A DNA stretch of 40,653 bases, from contig DASVCA010000048.1 of the NCBI GenBank assembly GCA_036381835.1, positions 1 through 40,653 of the forward strand, given 5' to 3'. Under the pieces are notes generated by a model, which was given only the letters and a program-made list of their open reading frames with translations, was not told the origin of the DNA and searched no databases. This document shows, piece after piece, positions 15,828 to 24,758 of the stretch; position 1 is the stretch's first letter; each line of letters starts with the position of its first letter. The DNA is from DASULK01 sp036381835 (lineage in GTDB: Bacteria; Actinomycetota; Actinomycetes; Mycobacteriales; Micromonosporaceae). A program made the translations under genes and the position numbers.

Positions 15828-16611
15828 CCTGCGCGGCCAGGTGTTCGCGGGCGAACTCCAGTGCGGCTCGCAGGTCCGCCTCGCGCGCCGCGCGGCTGCG
15901 GGCCCCCCGGGTGGCCACCTCGACCGCCACCGCACCGGTGAACCCGCGCCCCGCCAGTCTGGACAGCAGTTCTCCGCACGGCTGGGTGCCGCGGCCCGGC
16001 ACCAGGTGTTCGTCCCGCCCTTCCCCGGTGCCGTCCCCCAGATGCACGTGAACCAGGTTGTCGCCCATCCGCTCCGCCATCTGGATGGGGTCGCTGTGCG
16101 AGGCGGCGCAGTGTGAGATGTCGAGGGTGTAGGCGTCGTAACCGGTCTCCGTCGGATCCCAGCCCGGCGCGTACGGCACGAAACGCCGCCCTGCCATCCG
16201 CACCGGATACATGTTCTCCACCGCGATCCGCACGGCGGGGAACTGCACGCCGAGCTGGGCGAGTCCGGCGGAGAAGGCACGGGCGTAGTCGCGTTGCCAG
16301 GTGAACGGCGGATGCACCACGACGGTCGGTGCGCCCAGCGCTTCGGCCAGCACCGCGGAGCGACGCAGCCGCTCCCACGGGTCGGGACTCCACACCCGTT
16401 GGGTCACCAGCAGACAGGGCGAGTGCACGGAGAGCACCGGCACCCCGTAGTGGTCGGCGAGGCCGCGCAACGCTGCCACGTCCCGGCTCACCGCATCGGT
16501 CCACACCATCACCTCGACGCCGTCGTAGCCGAGGGCTGCGGCCATCTCGAACGCCGCCGCAGTCGGTTCCGGGAAGACGGAGGAGGTGGACAGAATCACC
16601 GGTGCAGTCAC
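15811..16611 (-). CDS. Sugar phosphate isomerase/epimerase family TIM-barrel protein
   Basis: A 266-residue xylose isomerase-like/AP endonuclease-2 fold. ILSTSSVFPEPTAAAFEMAA opens the barrel. VEVMVWTD, LSVHSPCL, VVVHPPFTW, AVENMY, TLDISHCAASHSDP and VHVHLGDGTG supply the strand-end acidic and His metal ligands typical of this family. The substrate is not identifiable. GTG 16611 is used because the homologous region starts there; the upstream extension is Arg-rich and non-homologous. The 3' end overlaps the CGNR gene on the other strand. Confidence 0.83.
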   Translation of the reverse strand: MTAPVILSTSSVFPEPTAAAFEMAAALGYDGVEVMVWTDAVSRDVAALRGLADHYGVPVLSVHSPCLLVTQRVWSPDPWERLRRSAVLAEALGAPTVVVHPPFTWQRDYARAFSAGLAQLGVQFPAVRIAVENMYPVRMAGRRFVPYAPGWDPTETGYDAYTLDISHCAASHSDPIQMAERMGDNLVHVHLGDGTGEGRDEHLVPGRGTQPCGELLSRLAGRGFTGAVAVEVATRGARSRAAREADLRAALEFAREHLAAQASSRG

Positions 16612-16705
16612 GACTGTAAGCGTAACCGCCGGTAATCGAGGCCGACGGATCGCGGCAATCACCGCAACTTGTCGCAAAAGACGTGATCGTCGTCGGTGCC
16701 GCGAG

Positions 16706-16711
16706 TACCCT
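16706..16711 (+). promoter_or_regulatory. Candidate -10 element of the cysteine-rich protein gene
   Basis: TACCCT lies 6 nt before the GTG at 16718 and fixes that start as the most likely one. Confidence 0.4.
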
Positions 16712-16717
16712 GGCGGG

Positions 16718-17521
16718 GTGGTCGCTCGTACCGAAGTCCGCGCCCTCGTCGAGGAGCCGACCGACCCGCGTAGCCGGGAAGTGGGACTCGACTTCCCCCG
16801 CGAGTGGGTGGAGTTCCCGGACCCCGCCGACCCGCAGCACCTCGTACGCGCCGACCTGACCTGGCTGCTGTCTCGCTGGCGGTGCGTCTTCGGTAAGAGT
16901 TGTCACGGGATCATCGCCGGGCGGTCCGCGGACGGCTGCTGCTCGCACGGCGCGTTCTTCACCGACGCGGACGACGAGAAGCGAGTACGGGCGGCGGTGC
17001 GCCGCCTGACGCCGGAAACCTGGCAGCACTACCGCCGCGGCTTTCAGAACTACACGGAGCTGGACACGGTGGACGGGAAGAACCCGGCGCGCCGCACCGC
17101 GACCCGCCCGGACGGTCCCTGCGTGTTCCTCAACGACCCTGACTTCCCGGGCGGCGGTGGCTGCGCCCTGCACACGCAGGCGGTACGCGACGGGGTGCAT
17201 CCGCTGCAGTACAAGCCGGACGTCTGCTGGCAACTGCCGGTACGCCGCGACCAGGACTGGCGGGAGCTGCCGGATGGCACGAAGGTCCTGGTCACCACGC
17301 TGACCGAGTACGACCGACGGGGCTGGGGCGCGGGCGGGCACGACCTCGACTGGTGGTGCACGTCGTCGCCGGAGGCGCATGTCGGCACCGAGCCGATGTA
17401 CCTGTCGTACGCGTCGGAGTTGACCGCGCTGATCGGCGGGGCGGCGTACGCGCGGCTGGCGGAGTTGTGCGCGGCGCGGGCCGCCCACGGACTGATCGCC
17501 CCGCATCCGGCCGGCGGCTGA
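16718..17521 (+). CDS. Cysteine-rich conserved protein (DUF3109/YkgJ-like)
   Basis: A 267-residue protein I cannot assign to a pathway. The central part carries a set of Cys residues: WRCVFGKSCHGI, DGCCSHGAFF, GPCVFLND, GGCALHTQA and DVCWQLP, spread over about residues 53-175. This resembles the Cys-cluster layout of Fe/Zn-binding YkgJ/DUF3109-type proteins. There is no signal peptide or membrane segment. The C-terminal 60 residues are acidic and helical. GTG 16718 is supported by an adjacent -10-like hexamer. It converges on regX3, 22 nt away. Confidence 0.7.
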   Translation: MVARTEVRALVEEPTDPRSREVGLDFPREWVEFPDPADPQHLVRADLTWLLSRWRCVFGKSCHGIIAGRSADGCCSHGAFFTDADDEKRVRAAVRRLTPETWQHYRRGFQNYTELDTVDGKNPARRTATRPDGPCVFLNDPDFPGGGGCALHTQAVRDGVHPLQYKPDVCWQLPVRRDQDWRELPDGTKVLVTTLTEYDRRGWGAGGHDLDWWCTSSPEAHVGTEPMYLSYASELTALIGGAAYARLAELCAARAAHGLIAPHPAGG

Positions 17522-17543
17522 CAAGCTGCGGATTTCCGGGACG

Positions 17544-18227
17544 CTAGGGTTCGAACTTGTAGCCGAGCCCCCGGACGGTGACGATGTGGCGCGGTGCGGA
17601 CGGCTCCGGCTCGATCTTGGAACGCAGCCGTTTGATGTGCACGTCGAGGGTCTTGGTGTCCCCGACGTAGTCAGCCCCCCAGACCCGGTCGATCAGCTGG
17701 CCTCGGGTGAGCACCCGTCCGGAGTTGCGCAGCAGCATCTCCAGCAGGTCGAACTCTTTCAGCGGTAGCTGGATCGGCTCACCGTTGACGGTCACCACAT
17801 GCCGTTCCACGTCCATGCGGACCGGTCCGGCGGACAGCACCGCCGTGCTCAGCTCGGCCGCCTCCACAGCCCGGCGGCGCAGTACCGCGCGGATCCGGGC
17901 GACCAGCTCGCGGGGCGAGTAGGGCTTGGTGACGTAGTCGTCGGCGCCGAGTTCCAGCCCTACCACCTTGTCGACCTCGCTGTCCCGCGCGGTCACCATG
18001 ATGATCGGCACCGGTGAGCGCTGGCGCAGCTCCCGGCAGACCTCGGTGCCGGACATTTCCGGCAGCATCAGGTCCAGCAGCACGATGTCGGCACCGGAGC
18101 GATCGAACTCGGTCAACGCATCCGGGCCGGTCCCGGCGACCGAGACCTCGAAGCCCTCCTTGCGCAGCATGTATGACAAGGCGTCGGAAAACGACTCTTC
18201 ATCCTCGACCACGAGAACTCGGGCCAC
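17544..18227 (-). CDS. regX3: OmpR/PhoB-family response regulator, RegX3/PhoP type
   Basis: A 227-residue response regulator. The receiver domain (ARVLVVEDEESFSDALSYML) has the phosphoacceptor Asp52 in VLLDLMLP, Thr in MVTARD and Lys in YVTKPYSP. The C-terminal winged helix (about residues 130-227) has LPLKEFDLLEMLLRNSGRVL and DVHIKRLRSKIE. The family senses phosphate limitation with SenX3/PhoR and controls pho genes. GTG 18227 lies inside the end of senX3 (29-nt overlap), so the kinase and regulator are translated together. The gpm-senX3-regX3 order matches mycobacteria. Confidence 0.9.
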   Translation of the reverse strand: MARVLVVEDEESFSDALSYMLRKEGFEVSVAGTGPDALTEFDRSGADIVLLDLMLPEMSGTEVCRELRQRSPVPIIMVTARDSEVDKVVGLELGADDYVTKPYSPRELVARIRAVLRRRAVEAAELSTAVLSAGPVRMDVERHVVTVNGEPIQLPLKEFDLLEMLLRNSGRVLTRGQLIDRVWGADYVGDTKTLDVHIKRLRSKIEPEPSAPRHIVTVRGLGYKFEP

Positions 18228-19467
18228 GGTCGTCCTTTCTGCTGTCGGTCTGGCGTCGGCCGGTCCCCGGCCGGTCCGGCTCGATCGAATCCGGGTCCGG
18301 TATCGGCAGGGCGTCCTCGGGGGGACGCGCCGGCAACCGCAGGGTGAACGTCGAGCCCTTCCCCGGCGCGCTCTCCACCTCGACCCGGCCGCCGTGGTTC
18401 GTCGCGATGTGCTTGACGATGGCCAGGCCCAGGCCGGTCCCGCCGGTGGCCCGCGATCGCGCCTGGTCGGCACGGTAGAACCGCTCGAAGATCCGGTCGA
18501 GTTCCTCCGGGGCGATACCGATCCCCTGATCGGTGACGGAGATCACCACCTCCTCGTTCCCGCTGGTCGCGGTAACGGTGACCGTGGTCCCCGCCTCGGA
18601 GTAGGCGATCGCGTTCTCGACCAGGTTGGCCACCGCGGTGGCGAGCTGGTTGTCGCTGCCGTACACGGTCAGCCCGCGCATCCCCTCGGCCACGACCTCG
18701 ACGCCGCGGGCGGCGGCGGTGATCCGGGTGCGGTCCAGGACCTCCGCCACCACCCAGTCGACCGAGACCGGTTTCGGCTCGGGCAGCGGCTCGGCGCCCT
18801 GCAGTCGGGTGAGTTCGAGAAGTCCGGCGACCAGACGCCCCAGTCGGGACGACTCACGTTGGATGCGTTCGGCGAACCGCCGCACGGCGGCGTGGTCGGT
18901 GGCCTCGGCCGGCTCCGTGGCGTCCAGCAGCGCCTCGGACAGCAACTGCAACGCGCCGATGGGGGTCTTCAACTCGTGGCTGACGTTGGCGACGAAATCC
19001 CGACGGACCCGGGCCACCCGATGCGCCTCGGTGACGTCCGCTGCTTCGATGGCGACGGCCCCGTTGCCGAGGCCGATAGCCCGCAGGTGTACCCCGAGCA
19101 GCTTCTGCGGCCCAGCCGGACCACCGACCGGCAGGTCCAGATCCACCGACCGACGCACTCCGGTGCGCCGCACCTGTCCGGCGAGCGCTCGGACGACGGG
19201 ATGCAACTCGGCTGTGCCGCCGGCACGGCCGGCCCGCAGGAGACCCATCGCCCGCGCCGCGGGGTTGGTCACCACGGGCTCGTCGTCGGCGTCGACCACC
19301 ACGACACCGATCTGCAGCGCGTCCAGCGCCCGTCGGCTCAGATCCGCGGGAGAGAAGGTGCCGTTGCGAGCCGGCCGTCCGCTGCGACGCAGCAGGCCGA
19401 CGGCTACGCCGGCGGCCAGGCCGATCGCCGCGCCGCCCGCCGACACGGCCAGGCTCGTCCACTCCAC
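18199..19467 (-). CDS. senX3: Sensor histidine kinase, SenX3/PhoR type
   Basis: A 422-residue membrane kinase. There is one hydrophobic segment, residues 5-25, then a PAS-like domain (ALQIGVVVVDADDEPVVTNP, residues 50-145). HisKA carries His164 in VANVSHELKTPIGAL. The ATPase domain has the N-box VANLVENAIAYS, G1 VTDQGIGIAPEEL, FERFYRADQ and G2 GGTGLGLAIVKHI. The C-terminal 45 residues are charged and likely disordered. Known homologues autophosphorylate and control RegX3/PhoP according to phosphate supply. No phoU lies beside it, unlike the Streptomyces phoU-phoRP arrangement. Confidence 0.9.
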   Translation of the reverse strand: MEWTSLAVSAGGAAIGLAAGVAVGLLRRSGRPARNGTFSPADLSRRALDALQIGVVVVDADDEPVVTNPAARAMGLLRAGRAGGTAELHPVVRALAGQVRRTGVRRSVDLDLPVGGPAGPQKLLGVHLRAIGLGNGAVAIEAADVTEAHRVARVRRDFVANVSHELKTPIGALQLLSEALLDATEPAEATDHAAVRRFAERIQRESSRLGRLVAGLLELTRLQGAEPLPEPKPVSVDWVVAEVLDRTRITAAARGVEVVAEGMRGLTVYGSDNQLATAVANLVENAIAYSEAGTTVTVTATSGNEEVVISVTDQGIGIAPEELDRIFERFYRADQARSRATGGTGLGLAIVKHIATNHGGRVEVESAPGKGSTFTLRLPARPPEDALPIPDPDSIEPDRPGTGRRQTDSRKDDRGPSSRGRG

Positions 19468-19588
19468 GTACCGATGGTATGACTCGAGGAGCAGCGCAAA
19501 TTCGCGCAGTTACGACACTACGGGCAGAGTGCCGGTGAATGTTCATCCGCCGGCCGGGCGTGGTTCACCCAGCCCGGCCGGTGGACGG

Positions 19589-20338
19589 TCAGCGACCCTG
19601 GTTGGCGACGGCCGCGGCCGCTTCCTTGGCCGCCTCCGGGTCCAGGTAGGTGCCTCCGGCGACCACCGGCCGCAGGTCGGCGTCGAGGTCGTAGCGCAGC
19701 GGGATGCCGGTCGGGATGTTGAGCTTGGCGATCGCCTCGTCGCTGATCCCGTCGAGGTGCTTCACCAGCGCGCGCAGGGAGTTGCCGTGCGCCGCCACGA
19801 GGACGGTCCGCCCGGCGAGCACGTCCGGCACGATCGAGTCGTACCAGTACGGCAGCAGCCGGTCCACCACGTCCTTCAGGCTCTCGGTGCGCGGCAGGAG
19901 CTCCGGCGGCAGGGTCGCGTAACGCGGATCACCCGCCTGCGACCACCGGTCGTTGTCGTCGATCGGCGGCGGCGGCGTGTCGTAGGAGCGCCGCCACAGC
20001 ATGAACTGCTCCTCGCCGTACTGTTCCAGGGTCTGCTTCTTGTCCTTGCCCTGCAACGCGCCGTAGTGCCGCTCGTTGAGCCGCCACGAACGGCGTACCG
20101 CGATCCACTGCCGGTCGGCGGCGTTCAACGCGATCTCGGCGGTGCGGATCGCGCGACGGAGCAGACTCGTGTGCACCACGTCCGGTAGCAGGTCGTGCTC
20201 GAGGAGCAGCTCACCCCCGCGCCGCGCCTGCGTCTCCCCCAGATCGGTCAGGTCGACGTCCACCCAGCCGGTGAAGAGGTTCTTGGCGTTCCACTCGCTC
20301 TCGCCGTGCCGCAGCAACACCAGTGTCCCCACAGTCAT
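19589..20338 (-). CDS. gpmA: 2,3-bisphosphoglycerate-dependent phosphoglycerate mutase
   Basis: A 249-residue glycolytic enzyme interconverting 3- and 2-phosphoglycerate. The phosphohistidine motif is LRHGESEWNAKNLFTGW (His11). RRAIRTAEIAL, RRSWRLNERHYGALQGKDK and VLVAAHGNSLRALVKHLDG (second catalytic His) are intact. The ATG at 20338 is the family start (MTVGTLVLLRHGE). It lies upstream of senX3 on the same strand with a gap of about 120 nt. Confidence 0.95.
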   Translation of the reverse strand: MTVGTLVLLRHGESEWNAKNLFTGWVDVDLTDLGETQARRGGELLLEHDLLPDVVHTSLLRRAIRTAEIALNAADRQWIAVRRSWRLNERHYGALQGKDKKQTLEQYGEEQFMLWRRSYDTPPPPIDDNDRWSQAGDPRYATLPPELLPRTESLKDVVDRLLPYWYDSIVPDVLAGRTVLVAAHGNSLRALVKHLDGISDEAIAKLNIPTGIPLRYDLDADLRPVVAGGTYLDPEAAKEAAAAVANQGR

Positions 20339-20482
20339 AGGCACATCCTCCCCTAGTCCCCGGCCGGACGTGCAGCTACCCGCGGTGATCGGCGCCACGG
20401 GAAAACCGGATGACCGACCATCCCGGCTCCACTAAGTTGTAAGGCGCTGAGGCACTGTGGATCATTACACGCGGGGGGACAT

Positions 20483-21817
20483 GTGCACACCCTTCAGGTC
20501 TGGTTCAGACGGACCACGGGCGGACTGCCGCAGACGTTCTGGTACCTGTGGGGCGGCACCCTGCTGAACCGGATCGGCTCCTTCGTCCTGGTCTTCCTCG
20601 CCATCTATCTGACCAGCGAACGCGGTCTCTCCGAGTTCACCGCCGGGCTGGTCCTCGGCGGGTGGGGCGCCGGCGGCGCGGTCGGCACGATGATCGGCGG
20701 AATCCTCACCGACCGATGGGGGCGGCGCCCGACACTGCTCACGGCTCACGTCGGTGCCGCAAGCGCCATGATGCTCCTCGGCCTGGCACGGCCACTGTGG
20801 GCGATCACCCTCGGGGCCCTGCTGCTCGGCTTGTTCGCGGAGGCCGCCCGGCCCGCGTTCTCCGCCATGGTCATCGACGTGGTACCGGAACGGGACCGGC
20901 TGCGCGCGTTCACACTCAACTACTGGGCGGTCAACCTCGGCTTCGCCTGCGCGGCGCTGCTCGCCGGACTCGCCGCCGAGGTCGATTACCTGCTGCTCTT
21001 CGTCATAGACGCGGCCACCACACTAGGCGCAGCGGCCCTCATCTTCCGCAAAGTCCCCGAGACCCGACCCACCCGATACGCCACCGAGCCCGCACACCCG
21101 AACGCGGCGCAGCCCGCCGGCCGGGGACTGCGAGCGGTCCTGCACGACCGGGTACTGCTCGTGTTCGTCGGGCTCAACCTGCTCACCGCGCTCGTGTTCC
21201 TCCAGCACATATCGATGCTCCCGATCGAGATGGGGCACGATGGTCTGTCACCTGCCACGTACGGGTCCGTCATCGCACTCAACGGCGTGTTGATCGTGCT
21301 GGGGCAGCTCTTCATCCCGCGGCTGATCGAGGGCCACGGCCGGTCCCAGGTGTTGGCACTCGCCGCGGTCATCAGCGGCATCGGATTCGGACTGACCGCA
21401 TTCGCCGACACCGCCTGGCTGTACGCGCTCACCGTGCTCATCTGGACAGTCGGAGAGATGCTCAACTCCCCGTCGAACGCGACCCTCATCGCCGAGCTCT
21501 CTCCGGCCTCGCTACGCGGCCGCTACCAAGGCGTCTTCTCACTCTCCTGGCAGCTGGCCGGCTTCCTGGCCCCGACCCTCGGAGGATTCGTGCGCGAGCA
21601 CGGCGGCGGCGCAGCACTCTGGCTCGGCAGCGCCGCGGTCTGCGCCCTAGTCGCGGTGGGCCACCTCGTCTCCGGACCGGCTCGAGAACGACGCGCAACC
21701 GCGCTACGCCTGGCCGAAGCCCCGGTCACTCGTATCAAGTGCAGTCGATGCAACGGGTACACCCACCTCACAACGACCGAGGACCGCGAGCCGAAACAGC
21801 TCACTCGGACGACGTAA
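20483..21817 (+). CDS. MFS transporter with a C-terminal CxxC tail
   Basis: A 444-residue major facilitator with about 12 hydrophobic segments. The loop 2-3 motif GGILTDRWGRRPTLL (about residues 71-85) is canonical motif A. WYLWGGTLLNRIGSFVLVFL is helix 1. After the last helix a polar tail contains IKCSRCNGYTHLTTTEDRE, a CxxC not usual in the family. The substrate is unknown; related actinobacterial proteins are annotated as drug efflux pumps. GTG 20483 follows a GGGGGGAC stretch. It is divergent from gpmA and is the left border of the interrupted block before ybjN-mshA. Confidence 0.85.
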   Translation: MHTLQVWFRRTTGGLPQTFWYLWGGTLLNRIGSFVLVFLAIYLTSERGLSEFTAGLVLGGWGAGGAVGTMIGGILTDRWGRRPTLLTAHVGAASAMMLLGLARPLWAITLGALLLGLFAEAARPAFSAMVIDVVPERDRLRAFTLNYWAVNLGFACAALLAGLAAEVDYLLLFVIDAATTLGAAALIFRKVPETRPTRYATEPAHPNAAQPAGRGLRAVLHDRVLLVFVGLNLLTALVFLQHISMLPIEMGHDGLSPATYGSVIALNGVLIVLGQLFIPRLIEGHGRSQVLALAAVISGIGFGLTAFADTAWLYALTVLIWTVGEMLNSPSNATLIAELSPASLRGRYQGVFSLSWQLAGFLAPTLGGFVREHGGGAALWLGSAAVCALVAVGHLVSGPARERRATALRLAEAPVTRIKCSRCNGYTHLTTTEDREPKQLTRTT

Positions 21818-21906
21818 CCACTGTCCCACACCACCCAAAACCGCATACGGTCCAGCTCAGGTGAAAAATGACGCCGGGGACCGTTATCTGCGCAGGTCGG
21901 CACTGC

Positions 21907-22540
21907 TCAACCGATAGCCGGTAGGTCACCCGAGCGCGGTCCCTGCCCGAGAAGCGCCCGGCCGAGTTGACCGACCAGCGGGAGCAGCACCGAGCGGATC
22001 ATGTCCAAGCAGACGATACGCGAAAACGCCTATCGCCCAAGGATGCGTAGAGCAGGGCGGCCATGCCGAAAGCCACGACTGCGAACACCATCTCCACCGG
22101 CTGTGCATGGTCCCGCAACAATGCTGCCCATGTTGGCAGTCCCTCCCGGCTGGCGCCACCAAACAGGACCAGGAAAAGCCCGAAAACGGACGGTCCTGTC
22201 CATGCCCCGCGCGGCCCGAAGAATACGGTACGACAGAACCAGCCAATACGAGAAACATGACCCAAATCGCTCGTGGACCGAACAGTGATCGACTGGTGCG
22301 AACTTCCCGATCTAGGCAGGTTCCTGTTCCGATACCAACCGCCATTCCAGTAACGATTGGAGCAAGAATCGGCACTGGGATCGGGACGACAAACTCAATG
22401 CCAAGACCCTTCAGCATTGCATCGCCAAGCATCGCGCAGGTCAGACCCGAGGCTACCATCAAGATAAAGGCTTCCCGCGCGTAATGGACCGCGAGCCAAG
22501 ATCTCGCTATCCAATAACCAGATTTATCTAGCTCCGTCAT
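21907..22540 (-). pseudogene. ABC-operon membrane protein, disrupted by two frameshifts
   Basis: The frame starting at ATG 22540 gives AREAFILMVASGLTCAMLGD and other membrane-like segments. At about 22200-22240 the coherent protein moves to a second frame (FGLFLVLFGGASREGLPTW, then MVFAVVAFGMAALLYASLGD). Near 22030 it moves to a third frame (MIRSVLLPLVGQLGRALLG), ending at TGA 21907-21909. Each shift corresponds to one missing base (or two extra). Reassembled, it would be about 209 residues with 4-6 membrane helices. It starts inside the stop of the permease gene (ATGA). Lower GC than the flanks. I do not recognise the family. Confidence 0.7.
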
Positions 22541-23775
22541 CCCAGTTGGCAGTTCTTGAACGAAGTGAGCAGCCTTTTGAGCTCGGCTGCGGACAGGATT
22601 TCACCAGGCTGCATCGGATCGCCACCAGTCTGGCCCTGCGACGCCGAAACAAGAGTGTAGGCGGCGCGGTACAAATCCCATCCGAATTCAATAGGTGGCG
22701 GCAGATCTCCGTAAAGCGCTGGACAGTGATGAGGAACCACGATTTCGATCGCAAGCACCTCTGGCGTCACATGATCTGTTGAGAAACTTTCCAGCGGAAT
22801 CTGGAACCGTCCGGCACCATCGCTGGCTGGGCCCTCTCCCGGAAGTCGCTCGACGATCCTGGTGGGCAGCAGATCTTGAACGCCCAACGCCGACGCTCCA
22901 AAATACACTTGCTTAGCGGACTCATCAACGGACGAAAGAAACCGATCATGATCTGGATACATGCATATGATTGGAGCCTTTCCTGTGCAAGATGTCGGCC
23001 TGATCGCTACCGGCACGAAACGGTCGCTAGAAATGTAAGGAAAAACGACCAGTGCTCCCGCAACGGCAACCACGATCATGGCCGATACGATGTGCGGTGG
23101 ACGTCGAATTCCTGAGATCACCCGAACAGGTAGCAGCACCAGGACAAGCGAGATCAGCGCGAGACAGACGATCTGCGCGACAGAATAGGCGACATTGAAC
23201 TGTAAACCGAGAACAGAACTCGTTGCTCGGCCGAACATAAGGACCGAAAATCTCTCGGGTGATGTACCAAACTGCCAGAACAGTACAATCCCTGCTACTA
23301 CCGCGATAGGACCGCCGGCAACCGAGCCCGTATAACGTCCACACACTGATCCCAGGGCCGCGTAAAAGCCAATGCCACACAATTGTGCGATGACCGCAAA
23401 AACACTCGGCCACATCGATATCTGAGAGCGAGGATTCGACAGTGCCACGATTGTCATAGCGGCAGCCAGATGCACGACCATCGCCGGTATTGCGGCGGCC
23501 AGCCAGGTCAGCATGTACACACGGTTGGCCAATACAGTTCGCCCCGTCAGGTACTCGGTACCTGCGCGGGCGAAACGGCCCGCATCGACCGCTGCAGCAC
23601 CTGCCACGACTGGTCCGACAAGGGTCAGGACGGTGCCGAGCCAGTCAATCGTCCACACCAGCTCGCCCCGCCAAGGCAAGCCACGATTAGCAATATTAAA
23701 TGCCTCGACCGCGAGCAAGGCAATCGCCGCTTTCGGAGCGACGTGAGTACGGAACAAATACGCTCCGAGAGTCAC
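22537..23775 (-). CDS. ABC-2-type transporter permease-like membrane protein
   Basis: A 412-residue protein with about six membrane helices in the first 245 residues, including VLTLVGPVVAGAAAVDAGRF, MLTWLAAAIPAMVVHLAAAM, GPIAVVAGIVLFWQFG and IVCLALISLVLVLLPV. The C-terminal 165 residues form a large, apparently extracytoplasmic domain with several Cys (SCTGKAPIICMYPD, PHHCPALY). Its ATG overlaps the stop of the ATPase reading frame by 4 nt. The pairing suggests an exporter or self-immunity pump. The substrate is unknown. The frame is intact although both neighbours are broken. Codon use is less GC-biased than in flanking genes. Confidence 0.72.
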   Translation of the reverse strand: MTLGAYLFRTHVAPKAAIALLAVEAFNIANRGLPWRGELVWTIDWLGTVLTLVGPVVAGAAAVDAGRFARAGTEYLTGRTVLANRVYMLTWLAAAIPAMVVHLAAAMTIVALSNPRSQISMWPSVFAVIAQLCGIGFYAALGSVCGRYTGSVAGGPIAVVAGIVLFWQFGTSPERFSVLMFGRATSSVLGLQFNVAYSVAQIVCLALISLVLVLLPVRVISGIRRPPHIVSAMIVVAVAGALVVFPYISSDRFVPVAIRPTSCTGKAPIICMYPDHDRFLSSVDESAKQVYFGASALGVQDLLPTRIVERLPGEGPASDGAGRFQIPLESFSTDHVTPEVLAIEIVVPHHCPALYGDLPPPIEFGWDLYRAAYTLVSASQGQTGGDPMQPGEILSAAELKRLLTSFKNCQLG

Positions 23776-24498
23776 ACAGCACCTTCCATGATCGCCCCGA
23801 TACCTTGTTCTAATCCTTCACTGCCGACGATGCCGGAAGACGCCTCAATCTCGGCCACTGTGCCATCGAACACCAACTGACCGTCACGGAGAATCAGCAC
23901 TCGGTCCGCCAGCGCACATACATCCTCGACAAGGTGCGTTGAGTAGAGCACTACCTTCTCGGAAGCCAGTCGCCGAACTTTTTCACGGACGCCGAGCCGC
24001 TGCCGCGGATCCAGCCCTACAGTCGGCTCATCGAGAATGAGGAATTGCGGGTCATGTATCACCGCTTGGGCGATGCCCAACCTGCGCAGCATGCCACCGG
24101 ATAACTCTCGGATCCGTCGATCCGCGTAGTTGTTTAGGTCGAGGAGAGAGAACCTTCACGATCGCGTCGTGCCGCTCACGGGCGGGCATTCGCCGCGACC
24201 ATGCTACATAATAGAGGAACTCTCGGCAGGTCGCGCGCTTCGGAGCTGAGAAATTCTGTGGGAGGAAGCCCATGAAATTTAGTGGATCGGATTGCCGAAC
24301 CCCGTGGGTGTCGACTCTGCCGGCCTCCGGGACATCAACTCCCGATAGTATCCGCAGTAGAGTTGACTTTCCCGAGCCGTTCGCTCCGAGTAGGCAGGTG
24401 ACGCCGACATTCAGCCGAAAATTCAACGGCTCGAGCCGAAAGCCCGACCGGTACCGCTGCGAAATATCTGTAAGCTCGACTTCGAGCACACGTGCCAC
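23772..24498 (-). pseudogene. ABC transporter ATP-binding protein, frameshifted
   Basis: The 5' frame carries LTDISQRYRSGFRLEPLNF and Walker A CLLGANGSGKSTLL. After VKVLS (about 24160) the frame is lost. The protein resumes in another frame with LDLNNYADRRIRELSGGMLR, Walker B PQFLILDEPTVGLDP, and the H-loop LYSTHLVEDV, ending at 23772. The break lies in a CTCTCTC run, which fits slippage (two bases lost or one gained). A rare TTA codon encodes the Leu before the signature SGG (24102-24104). It would have paired with the permease at 22537-23775. Start: GTG 24498 or nearby. Confidence 0.8.
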
Positions 24499-24696
24499 CA
24501 ACCAACGATAACACCGAGTCAAGCAACGCGGGCAGACCGTGATGGGCTCCGAAGATTGGAAAGATCAGTAGTACGAATCCGGCTTGGTGTAGTACCAACC
24601 CGAGCGGTCGTCTGACCAGTGAGCCTTTTTTCATGGTGATTGTGCTGGTGGCGGTGGGTGCGAGTACCCCGGAGATCGATGAGGGTGAGGCCCCAG

Positions 24697-24758
24697 GTAG
24701 GACAGCAGTCGACCATGATCCGAAGTCCCGATCGGGAGCCTCGCCTGTGCTGTCCTAC
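24697..24758. repeat. 11-bp perfect inverted repeat at the transposase relic start
   Basis: GTAGGACAGCA (24697-24707) is the exact reverse complement of TGCTGTCCTAC (24748-24758). The right arm overlaps the GTG start of the transposase remnant, so a hairpin could form at the start of its message. It belongs to the IS and is not obviously its terminal repeat. Confidence 0.6.
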
